This document shows, piece by piece, positions 54,141 to 64,000 of a stretch of 64,000 nucleotides of DNA. Origin of the DNA: Methylocystis rosea SV97. Lineage in GTDB: Bacteria > Pseudomonadota > Alphaproteobacteria > Rhizobiales > Beijerinckiaceae. The first letter of the stretch is position 1; each line of letters starts with the position of its first letter. The notes beneath the pieces were generated by a model. That model made no database searches and had not been told where the DNA came from. It was given only the letters and a program-made list of their open reading frames with translations. Position numbers and translations under genes: made by a program. Location: contig NZ_KB889964.1 in NCBI RefSeq assembly GCF_000372845.1, forward strand, positions 62,001 to 126,000, read 5' to 3'.

Positions 54141-54936
54141 GTGTCGCTGGTCATGTGATAATGACGATATCGATAGAAAGCCGTATCTGTAACCATCATG
54201 GCGCGATAGCCTTGGCTCCAAAACGACCGGTGGTCGCTCCAAGAGACGCCTGGGACAGATTGAAACGTCGCCGCGGTCTCTAACGGAAAATCCGAGTTCG
54301 CGCGAAACGCCTTTGCAAGCCGACGCATTGCCGCCCTTGAACGAAATTCGAAACGAAGCCGAGGAAGTCCGCGCAGTCCGGGTAAAACAGATTAAACAGC
54401 GGCGGGTATCTTTGACTGCCCGCCTCATTGCAGTACCAACCGATCGTCTCGAGCGAGACCATGAGTCTTATCTCATCTCCTCGCCGGCGAGCCGCCTCGG
54501 CGTACACCATGCTTCCCTGCTGGCGGCTGGTGAAGAACGGCGCCTCCTCATTGACGAAAGCGACGAAGCGGATAGTCAACGCCGGCTCGACGCTGGCGAA
54601 TAGACGAGACATCTCAAGGAGAGCCGAAACGCCGCTCGCATTGTCGTTGGCGCCGGGACTGCCAATGACCGTGTCGTAGTGTGCGCCCATCAGAAGGATT
54701 TCTGGCTGCCGCGCGCCGCCGGCGCGCGTTATCTCAAGATTGAGGCAGCGAACTCCCGAAACTTCTTACGCCAATCGCTCGACAACATAGCCCTGCTGTT
54801 CCCATTGACGCTCGATATATGACGCCGCCGCCTGCAGCGCTCGGGAATGGTGAACATTGCGCTCGCCGATCTCGCCAGCCAGCTGTTCGACGTGAGCTCG
54901 GAGGTTCTGCATTGAGGCTTGCGCTTCGGTCTCCAT
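54140..54936 (-). pseudogene. M28-family peptidase remnant
   Basis: Pieces of one zinc aminopeptidase in several frames: METEAQASMQNLRAHVEQLA and YIERQWEQQGYVVERLA near 54936-54770, then the metal-site block MGAHYDTVIGSPGANDNASG and FVAFVNEEAPFFTSRQQGSM, then FPLETAATFQSVPGVSWSDH and YRYRHYHMTSDTPDKLA ending near 54140. The zinc ligands (HYD, ND, NEE, DH) can be traced. At least two frameshifts are needed and the C-terminus is cut where the radical SAM fragment begins. Confidence 0.65.
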
Positions 54937-55497
54937 TGATCGACCCCAGAAGCTTGGGACACAGTCGCTGGCAGCGTGAGATACCACCGTAAGCTCCTGC
55001 GGCAGAAGAGACAATTGACGCGATTGAGGCGCGATTTGGCTTTTGGCGTCGGCGGTAAGCCGGCGCGAACGAGCGTGGCTCGTCAGGCGCCTCGAACGGC
55101 TGATTGCGCGTGGCGCCGTTCATCAGCCCCCTCGCGCCTGCGCGCCCTCCAATCATTTGTCGGCAATCGATCATTTCACGGTCGATCGCCAATCTGTCCG
55201 GAAACTATGTCTGACAATGGCAAGCCGGGCAGGATGATTGTCGGACAAGAAAGCGGACATGTCCGGGAAAATCGCAGTGGCGCCGCCCCGGCCGCGTAAA
55301 CGCCGTTGCGGATGGTCTGCATATGCTGATCGTTCACGATCCTGCCAATCGCGGCGAGCTTCACGTCCAGTGCCTAAAGGCCGAGGCCGTCGCAGTTCGG
55401 CGTGCGCAGGCGTGAGGCAAGCGGCTCGCACCAAAAAAGAAGGACAGCCCATGAGCAGGCCGCCGCATGAGTTGGAGCGAGGAAAAATGTACCGACG
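54937..55497. other. Gap without a convincing gene
   Basis: About 560 bases upstream of the peptidase remnant and downstream of merR. Short frames exist but none has protein-like sense that I recognise. No repeat seen. Confidence 0.35.
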
Positions 55498-55977
55498 CTA
55501 CCGCCGCCTCATGACTGAGGTTGCCGTCGGCATTGGCGGTTGACGCCCGGAGGGTTCAACGGCTGGCGGCCGCGTATCGAAGAGAGCGTCAATGACCGCG
55601 CATTCAGGCACCCGGTCCCCGCTGCACTGAGCCGCCATTTCCGCCATCACCCTTTCGAGCCGCTTCAAATCCGCGATCTTGCGGCGAATCTCCGCCAGGT
55701 GATCCAGCGTCAGCTCACGAACTTGCGCGCAGGTGTAAGCGTGTCCATCCACGAGGCGAAGCAGGCCGCGAATTTCATCGAGGCTGAAACCAAGTTGCCG
55801 GCTGCGCCGCACGAAGCTCAAGCGCTTGAGATGGTCCGCGCCGTAGAGCCGGTACCCACTCGCACTACGATCAGGCACCGGCATGACTCCGATCTTCTCG
55901 TAGTAGCGGATGGTCTCGATGTTCACGCCGCTCTGCTTCGACGATTCGCCAATCGAGAGCCCATTTTTTTGCTTCAT
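55498..55977 (-). CDS. merR: MerR regulator of the complete mer operon
   Basis: A 159-residue MerR. Winged helix LSIGESSKQSGVNIETIRYY then SASGYRLYGADHLKRLSFVR, a dimerisation helix, and the Hg-binding cysteines: YTCAQVREL, and QCSGDRVPECAVIDAL. ATG 55977 gives the family N-terminus. The C-terminus is about 15 residues longer than usual. Divergent from the merT-P-A operon across a near-ideal MerR promoter. Confidence 0.9.
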   Translation of the reverse strand: MKQKNGLSIGESSKQSGVNIETIRYYEKIGVMPVPDRSASGYRLYGADHLKRLSFVRRSRQLGFSLDEIRGLLRLVDGHAYTCAQVRELTLDHLAEIRRKIADLKRLERVMAEMAAQCSGDRVPECAVIDALFDTRPPAVEPSGRQPPMPTATSVMRRR

Positions 55978-56009
55978 GTCCGGCCTCTTGGCGCTCGTGA
56001 AAAATCTTC

Positions 56010-56040
56010 TTGACCCTGTAGCGGCTACAGGCCCTAGGGT
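56010..56040 (+). promoter_or_regulatory. MerR-type operator-promoter of the mer operon
   Basis: TTGACC at 56010-56015 and TAGGGT at 56035-56040 are separated by 19 bases that contain the perfect dyad CCTGTAG-CGG-CTACAGG (56015-56031). The over-long spacer bridged by a dyad is diagnostic of promoters activated by MerR. Confidence 0.85.
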
Positions 56041-56094
56041 CTGATTATTCCGGCCGGACGGCGCTGGCAAGCAGCACGATGGGAGGGTGCGACG

Positions 56095-56211
56095 ATGTGT
56101 GACGGCGAAGGTCTTGGCCTCATCCAGATGGCGATGACGCCGATCGGGTTAGCAGTGACGGCTGGGATTGCCGCCCTGCTCTTCCTTTTCATCCGTTGGG
56201 TTCGCGCCTGA
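56095..56211 (+). CDS. 38-residue membrane peptide, first ORF of the mer operon
   Basis: ATG 56095 is preceded by GGGAGG at 56081-56086 with good spacing. The 38-residue product has a short polar start (MCDGEGLGLIQM) and one strong membrane helix (IGLAVTAGIAALLFLFIRW) with a basic end, so its N-terminus should lie outside the cytoplasm. It has one cysteine at position 2. It is the first gene after the mer promoter and lies 51 bases before merT. It does not resemble MerE, MerF or MerC. A small mercury-transport accessory is possible. Confidence 0.55.
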   Translation: MCDGEGLGLIQMAMTPIGLAVTAGIAALLFLFIRWVRA

Positions 56212-56262
56212 GGTTGGCGCGGACTGATTCCGACGGCTCTTTGGAAAGAAGCGAGGAAAACC

Positions 56263-56667
56263 ATGTCCGAACAGATAATGCCCGAAAAAGCGTCCGACCG
56301 ATTATCTGACCATCCGGCGGCGAACCGAGCGTCCGGCCGCAAGGCGCTCGCCGCCGGCGGCGTCGCTGCGATCTTGGCGTCGGCCTGCTGCCTTGGTCCG
56401 CTCGTGCTGGTGAGCCTTGGGTTCAGCGGCGCCTGGCTCGGCAGTTTCAAGGCTTTCGAGCCGTTCCGGCCGCTGTTCCTCAGCGCCGCGTTCGTTGCGC
56501 TGTTCTTGGCCTGGCGTCGAATCTATCGCCCGGCCATGGTCTGCAAACCGGGAGAGGCCTGCGCCGCGCCGCAGGTGAGATCAGCCTACAAGGTGATCTT
56601 CTGGGGCGTTGCGGTGCTGATCGGAGGGTCGACCGTTTTCCCCTACGTGCTTCCGTTGTTCTACTGA
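56263..56667 (+). CDS. merT: MerT mercuric ion transporter
   Basis: A 134-residue MerT with the first-helix cysteine pair (AAILASACCLGPLVLVSLGF), the loop cysteines (MVCKPGEACAAP), and the third helix (VIFWGVAVLIGGSTVFPYVL). It moves Hg(II) from MerP through the inner membrane to MerA. AAGAAGCGAGGA precedes the ATG. MerP follows after 17 bases. Confidence 0.92.
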   Translation: MSEQIMPEKASDRLSDHPAANRASGRKALAAGGVAAILASACCLGPLVLVSLGFSGAWLGSFKAFEPFRPLFLSAAFVALFLAWRRIYRPAMVCKPGEACAAPQVRSAYKVIFWGVAVLIGGSTVFPYVLPLFY

Positions 56668-56684
56668 AAGAGGGCCCCCCAATC

Positions 56685-56963
56685 ATGAAAAAACTCGCCG
56701 CGATGATCGCTTTGTCCGCCGTTTTCAGTGCGCCGGCCTGGGCAGCCAGCCAAACGATCACCCTGTCGGTCTCCGGCATGACCTGCGCCGCCTGCCCAAT
56801 CACCGTCAAGAAGGCGTTGAGCAAGGTTGAGGGCGTGCAAGCAACCGAGGTGAGCTACGAGACGAAGGAAGCGATGGTGACCTATGACGATGCGAAAACA
56901 AACGTCGAAGCGCTAACCAAGGCGACCGAAGGAGCCGGTTATCCTTCTGAACTGAAGAAGTGA
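56685..56963 (+). CDS. merP: MerP periplasmic mercury-binding protein
   Basis: A 92-residue secreted protein: signal peptide (AAMIALSAVFSAPAWA cleaved before ASQT) and a heavy-metal-associated domain with the GMTCAACPITVKKALSKVEG motif. It captures periplasmic Hg(II) with the two cysteines and passes it to MerT. merA starts three bases after its stop. Confidence 0.94.
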   Translation: MKKLAAMIALSAVFSAPAWAASQTITLSVSGMTCAACPITVKKALSKVEGVQATEVSYETKEAMVTYDDAKTNVEALTKATEGAGYPSELKK

Positions 56964-58805
<1,842 letters not shown>

Positions 58806-58808
58806 GCG

Positions 58809-59096
58809 ATGAAAGAACGCATGGCGCCCTGTTGCGTCGACAGCTCTGCCGACTGGCGTCCGCTGAACGCCGCGCAGCGCTGGGCGCGATTGATCGTTGG
58901 CGTGCGGCGCGCGCGACTGGCGGCGAAGAAGCCCTGCGCGCTACCCTGCAAGGGGAATAAAATCGCGTCGTCGCCGAAATTGGTGACGATCTCAGGAAAC
59001 TCGCCACCGAAGGCGCCAGCGACCCCCCGGCGCGGCCGATTTGATGGCGGCTCTGGTATTGTGACTTCAAAACGCAGTAAACCGAATGCCCGTTGA
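58809..59096 (+). CDS. Short ORF behind merA, uncertain
   Basis: A 95-codon frame starting MKERMAPCCVDSSADWRPLN four bases after the merA stop, with a plausible helical stretch (AAQRWARLIVGVRRARLAAK) and cysteine pairs. The second half is proline- and basic-rich without structure, suggesting a truncated or frameshifted gene whose first 50 residues survive. No family recognised. Confidence 0.35.
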   Translation: MKERMAPCCVDSSADWRPLNAAQRWARLIVGVRRARLAAKKPCALPCKGNKIASSPKLVTISGNSPPKAPATPRRGRFDGGSGIVTSKRSKPNAR

Positions 59097-59302
59097 AATG
59101 TAGTTTGACGCGCCATGGACTCCGTTAATGAGGCCGTAGACGCCGGAACGATGATGGACGCGAACGAAAACCTCAAACGGCGCTTCTTTATACGGAGAAA
59201 CGGTGATTTCTGGAACGAGCAGGCTCAGGAAACGAGAGCTATGCCCGCTGCTGTCAAACTGTCGTTCGAACTCTGAAATCCCCGTGACGTAGCTTGCGCC
59301 GA
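59097..59302. other. Short gap without a gene
   Basis: About 200 bases between the ORF behind merA and the remnants on the minus strand. Nothing recognisable. Confidence 0.3.
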
Positions 59303-59540
59303 TCAGGCCAAGTCGTAGATGTAATCATTCCATGGAAAATACGTCCATCTCGCCATAGGGATCAGATCGAACTCCCACTGCTGTCCGGCTTCGCGACTGC
59401 CAAAACGCTTGGCGACTCCTCCTTCAATTTCCAGGTCGAGTGGGATGCTTTGAATCCGATAGTAAACGGCATGAGCGTCCACGAGAATGCCAGAGGCGAA
59501 GTTTGGAACCCAAGGGTGCAGGACGAATGGCGATTTTGAG
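59303..59540 (-). pseudogene. C-terminal fragment of an outer-membrane-type hypothetical protein
   Basis: The minus-strand frame ends with protein-like sequence: HPWVPNFASGILVDAHAVYY, LDLEIEGGVAKRFGSREAG, QQWEFDLIPMARWTYFPWND. The alternating aromatic pattern and the QWEFxxxxxARWxxFPW block resemble uncharacterised beta-barrel or lipid-A-modification proteins. Upstream the sense is lost, so only the end is present. Confidence 0.4.
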
Positions 59541-59545
59541 GTTAT

Positions 59546-59705
59546 CATCGGCGGACGATCCGAGCGAGAAATTCCTCGCGCGCCTCCGCGCGAGCCTTGT
59601 TCCAAGCTGACATGAGCGCGTCGACTTGCTTTTTCAGAGCGTCTGCCGCGCTCACAGGCGTGCTTGCCTTCGCCTGTGCGGCGGTGATAGCCAGCGAGCT
59701 TCCGG
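59546..59705 (-). pseudogene. C-terminal fragment of a helical protein
   Basis: A different minus-strand frame reads AADALKKQVDALMSAWNKAR, then EAREEFLARIVRR and a stop near 59548. It is amphipathic and bounded upstream by a stop, without a start codon of normal type except an internal GTG. It looks like the end of a plasmid gene. Confidence 0.3.
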
Positions 59706-59963
59706 ATGTTCAATGCCCGCGCAGAGGAGTCGCCGAAAAGAAATTCCGACATCGCCAGAGCCGACGCCGGCTTCGCCGATCCTATCTATAATTTTTACCT
59801 ACAATTTTTCAATTCTTCGACACGGCTTAGCCTTGTCGAAAGCTCCGAGCGGAGGCATGCTGGCGTTCGAAACGGCGGCCATGGGTCAAATGCCGGGGTA
59901 AAAAAAGGCAGGAGCACGCGAAGGCCGACTTCGATTCGAGAGCCCAAAGCTGTCGGAAGACCC

Positions 59964-60548
59964 ATGGAACCAAACAAGATCACACTTGAACAGCGCCGCG
60001 AATTTAGCGAGGTCGTCGGCCTGTTCGACTCGATGGACAACCTGCAGTCCGCCATTGACGATCTGCTCACCCACGGATTCGACCGCTCGGAAATTAGCCT
60101 GCTCGCCGAAGATGCGACGGCGCGCGAAAAGGTTGGCGCGAAACGCTCGGTCGAGATCGAGGACAGCGATGAAGCGCCGCGCATCTCCTACATCGAAAAC
60201 GAGTCGCTTAATGAAGGCAAAGCTTCGCTCATCGGTCTGCTCTTCTATGTCGGCGCCATAGCCGGCGCGATCGCCGTCTGGACCATCTTCGGCAGTTTCG
60301 CCGAGGCAATTTTTGCGGGCATTGTCACCGGTATGGTCGCCAGCCTGATCGGCATTGGAGCCATCAAACTCATTCAACGTCGTCAGCGCAATTGGGCGCA
60401 ATCGCAATTGGCGCGCGGTGGGCTGCTGCTGTGGGCGCGGACCTGGACCGAAGAACATGAACGCTCCGCCATGGACGCCATGCAGCGAAATGGAGGCCAC
60501 GACGTCCATGTTCATACGGCGGAGCATAGGCCTGACGATCCAGACTGA
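59964..60548 (+). CDS. Membrane protein with stress-protein-like N-terminus
   Basis: A 194-residue protein: an N-terminal soluble part (REFSEVVGLFDSMDNLQSAI then DDLLTHGFDRSEISLLAED) like general-stress/DUF1269-type domains, two membrane helices (ASLIGLLFYVGAIAGAIAVW and AEAIFAGIVTGMVASLIGIG), and a C-terminal tail (GGLLLWARTWTEEHERSAMD). ATG 59964 was chosen since family-like sequence starts there. Function unknown. Confidence 0.75.
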   Translation: MEPNKITLEQRREFSEVVGLFDSMDNLQSAIDDLLTHGFDRSEISLLAEDATAREKVGAKRSVEIEDSDEAPRISYIENESLNEGKASLIGLLFYVGAIAGAIAVWTIFGSFAEAIFAGIVTGMVASLIGIGAIKLIQRRQRNWAQSQLARGGLLLWARTWTEEHERSAMDAMQRNGGHDVHVHTAEHRPDDPD

Positions 60549-60620
60549 ACGCTGTCAGATCTGTTCTAACCTATGAAACTCGAACACTCGGGCAGGGTAA
60601 GGCGTATCCTCTATCGACAC

Positions 60621-60815
60621 ATGAACGCAGTAACGCCGACGAAGCTCGTCGAATGTCCCTTTGAAGTCCGCGTCGACGAGGTTCTGCACGACCGGTTCTA
60701 TGACGTCCGCGACGCTGTTGCGGTCGCCAGAAAGGTCAAAGGAACGAAACGAGCAGCGGAAGTCGTGGTCATAGATTCGCGAACTAAGAAATTGGTGATC
60801 AAGGTTGATGGCTGA
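60621..60815 (+). CDS. Small hypothetical protein
   Basis: A 64-residue protein starting MNAVTPTKLVECPFEVRVDE, ending with VVVIDSRTKKLVIKVDG. It has a clear beta-alpha-beta pattern of a normal small protein. An in-frame ATG at 60573 would add 16 residues. Located 72 bases after the membrane protein. Not recognised. Confidence 0.55.
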   Translation: MNAVTPTKLVECPFEVRVDEVLHDRFYDVRDAVAVARKVKGTKRAAEVVVIDSRTKKLVIKVDG

Positions 60816-60897
60816 CCAAATTTTCCCGCTGTGTGCGGCTCTGGGGCGCCACCATGAGTTACGGCACATCCGATTCTGAGCTTCTCTCTTATGGTGA

Positions 60898-61185
60898 GGA
60901 CAGAAAGCTGCGATGGCGTTAGACGAATTTGTCGGTCAGTCCCCGGTGTCGTGTGGAGAGAAGGATATTGACCGCTACGGGCGGACCGTCGCTGCCTGTA
61001 TGGTCCGGGGCGAGGATATAGGGCTTTGGTTGGTAAAAAGCGGCCAGGCCTTCGCGTACCGCCGCTATTCCTCGGACTATATCGGCGCCGAGCAGGAGGC
61101 CAAGAACAATCGTCGCGGCATGTGGGCAGGACATACTCAAGCACCTTGGGAATGGCGCAAAGAGCAATGCGACGCCATTCGATAG
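60898..61185 (+). pseudogene. Thermonuclease-family (SNase-like) C-terminal remnant
   Basis: The frame carries the last 90 residues of a staphylococcal-nuclease-like protein: GEKDIDRYGRTVAACMVRGE then DIGLWLVKSGQAFAYRRYSS and EAKNNRRGMWAG. In frame just before the ATG the family sequence GQKAAMALDEF is still readable but is preceded by a TGA where relatives have a cysteine codon. The N-terminal catalytic half, with the first Asp/Arg cluster, is missing, so it is probably inactive. Confidence 0.6.
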
Positions 61186-61340
61186 CCTGGGCTGCGGCTT
61201 CACCTCCTCCAGCGCCGCTGCAAGAGAACCTTCCCACCGTGGATTAACGGCGGCGCTTTTTGCCGATGTGGGGAAGCTCGCCGATGCGCGATGCGCAGAA
61301 GCTTCGCCAGCTGAAAGATCGGCGTTCACGTTCGTCAGAT

Positions 61341-62231
61341 TTACTTTCTCGAGACGTTCGTCTTGTCGAGCGCTGCCCACAGGGCTACAGCGAGTTTGAC
61401 TGCGTCATCATGCGCCCAGAAATGCACGTAAAACGTCCGCGGTTCTTCGTTCAGCATGTGATTGTGAATAATAGCAACTTCGATTCCATTGGCGCGCAGC
61501 GCGGTTGTCAGCTCGACGACTTCGCTACCCAGCGCCGCGATATCGCCCGCGATTGCAGCTTTGCCGTCGCCCGTTGGCTGAAAATTGATCACATTTGCTG
61601 ATCCCATTGACGCAGGCACGACCATGTCACCCTCAGCCACTCTGTCCGCGCGAGGGATGCTGAACTGATAGACGCCGCCATTCACCTTGCCCTTTGTGCC
61701 GAGAGCTTCGTCGATCTTGGTGGCGTCGAGATCGAGTGGCGGCAGGTCGCGCGAGGGCGCGGCGCTTGGCGCTGGCGGCGTCTTGGTAAGGGCGAGCGCG
61801 GCGCGAATTGTTTCGGCCAATTTGCTCGCCTCGCCATGGCCCGCGACGTGCATGTAGAAAATCGGCTGCGACGCTCGCAGAAGATGATTGTGAAGCGCCG
61901 TGACCTGGATACCCCCCCACAGAAGTGTCGTCATGACGGGGTTCGCCTCCGATTCCGTCACGACGAGATCTCCCATGATCGCTGCTTGGCCGTGCGCAGG
62001 CCGGAACGCCACCCAGCCGCCGAGCGCAAGGGCGGACTTGATCGTCACGCCATCGACAACGACGTTCAGGTCTGAGCGCGGGAAGCCATAGCGATAAACG
62101 CCATCCGCCTGCGCAGGCGTTCTGGCGAAAATGGCGTCGACCTGCTTGGCGTCGAATTCGCCGGCCGCTGCCACAGAAGCGAGAAGAGAGCAGCCGAGCG
62201 CCGCTACTTTGAGAACTACCTTGATCTGCAT
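61341..62231 (-). CDS. DUF1259-domain secreted protein
   Basis: A 296-residue protein with a signal peptide (VVLKVAALGCSLLASVAAAG) and two DUF1259 repeats: residues about 25-145 (GVYRYGFPRSDLNVVVDGVT, ALGGWVAFRPAHGQAAIMGD, ALHNHLLRASQPIFYMHV) and about 165-290 (GGVYQFSIPRADRVAEGDMV, NFQPTGDGKAAIAGDIAALG, IIHNHMLNEEPRTFYVHFWA). The HNHML...FYxHxxA blocks suggest a metal-like site, but the function of the family is not established. It follows chrA on the same strand and may belong to the chromate operon, as DUF1259 genes often do near stress loci. Confidence 0.85.
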   Translation of the reverse strand: MQIKVVLKVAALGCSLLASVAAAGEFDAKQVDAIFARTPAQADGVYRYGFPRSDLNVVVDGVTIKSALALGGWVAFRPAHGQAAIMGDLVVTESEANPVMTTLLWGGIQVTALHNHLLRASQPIFYMHVAGHGEASKLAETIRAALALTKTPPAPSAAPSRDLPPLDLDATKIDEALGTKGKVNGGVYQFSIPRADRVAEGDMVVPASMGSANVINFQPTGDGKAAIAGDIAALGSEVVELTTALRANGIEVAIIHNHMLNEEPRTFYVHFWAHDDAVKLAVALWAALDKTNVSRK

Positions 62232-62290
62232 GTCACATCCTCCCAGCGATGGATTTTGGTTGAGAAGGCGGCCGTCCAAACGCCGAAGGG

Positions 62291-63667
62291 CTACGCACCG
62301 AATAGATAGAGCAGCAAGCCCGCCGCCATGCAGGCGGCGAGCGTCTGTAACATCCCGACGTTGAAGCGGAACACTGCGATCATCGCGCCAGCTGTAAGAA
62401 GTAGCGCCCAAGGATTGACACTCGCAAGCACGGGAGCCGCAAATGAAAGCCCAAACCCGTGCACCGCTACGACTTCGCAAAACAGAACATGGATTGCGAA
62501 CCAGATCGCAAGATTGAGGATAACGCCGACGACTGCCGCCGTGATCGCTACGAGCGCGCCGGCGAGCGCCTTGTCGCCGCGCATCTTCTCGACAAAGGGC
62601 GCTCCAAGGAAAATCCACAAGAAGCAGGGTGCAAAGGTCACCCATGTCGTAAGCAGCCCGCCGAGCGCGCCGGCGATTGACGGCGGCAATGCGCCTGGTT
62701 GGCGATAGGCCGCCAGAAATCCCACGAATTGCAGCACCATAATCAGGGGCCCAGGCGTGGTTTCCGCCATCCCAAGACCGTCGAGCATTTCGCGCGACTG
62801 CAGCCAATGGAGATTGTCGACCGCCTGCTGCGCCACATAAGCGAGCACCGCATAGGCGCCGCCGAAAGTCACCCTGGCCATCTTGCTAAAGAAGACCGCG
62901 ATTTGGCTAAAGACGTTGGCCGGCCCGAGCAATGCGAGCAGGGCCGCGACGGGCGCAAGCCAGAGAATGAGCCAAATCGCTGCGACCTTTAGCGCGCTCA
63001 CGGCCGAAGGCGTGGCAAGCGCGGAAAACCCGTCCCCAAGCAGACTGCCGCCGTCAGCCGATGCGTTTGCGCCGCCGTGTCCGCCGCCGGCGAATTGTGA
63101 GAGCTTCGCCCTACCGCCGAAATATCCAATCAGACCCGCGCTCAGGATGATCAGCGGGAACGAAACGTCGAAAAAGAAAATCCCCACGAAGGCGGCGACG
63201 GCGAGCCCTTGCATGATGCGGTTCCTGAGAGCCCGCTTACCGACGCGCAGCACCGCCTGTAGAACGATCGCCAACACGGCGGCCTTCAGTCCAAAGAACG
63301 CGGCCGCGACGAAACCGAGCTTGCCAAGGAGCGCATAGATGATGCTTAGCGCCATGATCGCGACAGCGCCCGGCAGGACAAACAACCCTCCCGCCATCAC
63401 GCCGCCGCGCGTCCCATGCATCAGCCAACCCACGTAAGTGGCGAGTTGCTGCGCCTCAGGGCCAGGAAGGAGCATGCAGTAGTTGAGCGCATGCAGGAAG
63501 CGCGTTTCGGAGAGCCAACGCTTCTCTTCAACCAGAACCCTGTGCATCAGCGCGATCTGGCCGGCGGGACCGCCAAAGCTCAGCAGAGCGATACGCGCCC
63601 AGACGCCCAACGCCTCCCGCAACGAGACGCCGTGATCCGCCGCCTGAATTTTCGTCGGCGCGTTCAT
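62291..63667 (-). CDS. chrA: ChrA chromate transporter
   Basis: A 458-residue ChrA. Two homologous halves: ARIALLSFGGPAGQIALMHR near residue 25 with LPGPEAQQLATYVGW, and VTFGGAYAVLAYVAQQAVDN near residue 285 with METTPGPLIMVLQFVGFLAA. About ten membrane helices. ChrA pumps chromate out of the cell using the proton gradient. ATG 63667 overlaps the chrB stop (ATGA), so the pair forms a chromate resistance operon. The DUF1259 gene follows. Confidence 0.93.
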   Translation of the reverse strand: MNAPTKIQAADHGVSLREALGVWARIALLSFGGPAGQIALMHRVLVEEKRWLSETRFLHALNYCMLLPGPEAQQLATYVGWLMHGTRGGVMAGGLFVLPGAVAIMALSIIYALLGKLGFVAAAFFGLKAAVLAIVLQAVLRVGKRALRNRIMQGLAVAAFVGIFFFDVSFPLIILSAGLIGYFGGRAKLSQFAGGGHGGANASADGGSLLGDGFSALATPSAVSALKVAAIWLILWLAPVAALLALLGPANVFSQIAVFFSKMARVTFGGAYAVLAYVAQQAVDNLHWLQSREMLDGLGMAETTPGPLIMVLQFVGFLAAYRQPGALPPSIAGALGGLLTTWVTFAPCFLWIFLGAPFVEKMRGDKALAGALVAITAAVVGVILNLAIWFAIHVLFCEVVAVHGFGLSFAAPVLASVNPWALLLTAGAMIAVFRFNVGMLQTLAACMAAGLLLYLFGA

Positions 63668-64000
63668 GTGGTTTTCCCGGATTTGGTCGCAGGCCAGTTG
63701 TGCGGCTCGTCTGTCGCATCGCGACACCATCGATAGAAGGCGTCATAAAGCGCCAGTCCGGCATCAAGCTGGTCGAGATTGTCGGGATACATGCGCGATA
63801 GTCCGAGCGAGGCGGCAAGAAGTCCCGCAGCCTCCGGCGCGAGATCAGGCCGCGCCGTATCCGCGCCGCGCACGATGACCGAGAGCCTTTGCAGCGGCTC
63901 CAGGGCGAGCCCCCACTCGTCCAGCATCGTATCGAAGGTGCAGCACTCGCCGCGATGACTCCAGAAGGCGCCATCGATATCGAAGGGAGCGGCGGAAAAA
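63664..64000 (-). CDS. chrB: ChrB chromate-resistance protein, C-terminal part (cut by window edge)
   Basis: The visible 112 residues match the ChrB C-terminal domain: FDIDGAFWSHRGECCTFDTM, IVRGADTARPDLAPEAAGLL, and LGLSRMYPDNLDQLDAGLAL then YDAFYRWCRDATDE. ChrB senses or helps transform chromate and controls chrA in the classical operon. The rest lies beyond the window. Its stop overlaps the chrA start. Confidence 0.88.
   Translation of the reverse strand, partial: FSAAPFDIDGAFWSHRGECCTFDTMLDEWGLALEPLQRLSVIVRGADTARPDLAPEAAGLLAASLGLSRMYPDNLDQLDAGLALYDAFYRWCRDATDEPHNWPATKSGKTT

Overview
The window is a G+C-rich alphaproteobacterial replicon, almost certainly a conjugative plasmid or plasmid-derived region of the Rhizobiales (a methanotroph-like Methylocystaceae host is possible but not proven). 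The case for a plasmid rests on a repABC replication module, a VirB/VirD4 type IV secretion system (T4SS), a MobC-relaxase pair with a candidate oriT, a second ParA/ParB pair, SSB, an ArdC-type antirestriction protein and a DarB-like methyltransferase-helicase. No rRNA, tRNA, CRISPR array or intact transposase was seen.

Layout. 0-5 kb: repABC on the minus strand, with a candidate antisense RNA and parS-type palindromes, then a SLOG/DUF2493 gene. 5.6-7.4 kb: broken TauE/SafE gene and a short mer locus (merR, merT, GDCCVxC protein). 7.5-13.3 kb: Toprim protein and the large DarB-like protein (frameshifted). 13.5-25 kb: a defence region holding a two-gene Mokosh type I-like system (pseudokinase-helicase plus PLD nuclease), a stretch of gene remnants, a compact restriction-modification-like cluster (RHH regulator, cytosine methyltransferase, PD-(D/E)xK-like protein, GIY-YIG nuclease), and ArdC. 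25.7-31.4 kb: a broken and an intact LuxR-type regulator flank dinB, a broken SRAP gene, OsmC and a thioredoxin-like gene. 31.7-44.3 kb: an uninterrupted virB1-virB11/virD4 operon, every frame open. 44.5-52.3 kb: mobilisation and maintenance (broken ParA-like gene, decayed toxin with intact antitoxin, ChaB, relaxase, MobC, oriT, ParB, ParA, three copies of a palindrome, SSB). 52.9-55 kb: broken radical-SAM and M28 peptidase genes. 55.5-58.8 kb: complete mer operon (merR, small membrane ORF, merT, merP, merA). 59-64 kb: remnants, a membrane stress-type protein, DUF1259 and chromate resistance (chrA, chrB cut by the window end).

How it fits together. repABC and the second parAB maintain the replicon. 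MobC, relaxase and VirD4/VirB transfer it. ArdC, SSB and possibly the DarB-like protein would help the incoming DNA against host restriction, while the Mokosh-like and RM-like modules would exclude competing DNA. Mercury and chromate genes are the selectable cargo. Frameshifts are numerous in accessory genes but absent from the roughly 12 kb transfer operon, which argues for selective decay rather than uniformly poor sequence, although homopolymer consensus errors cannot be excluded at single sites.
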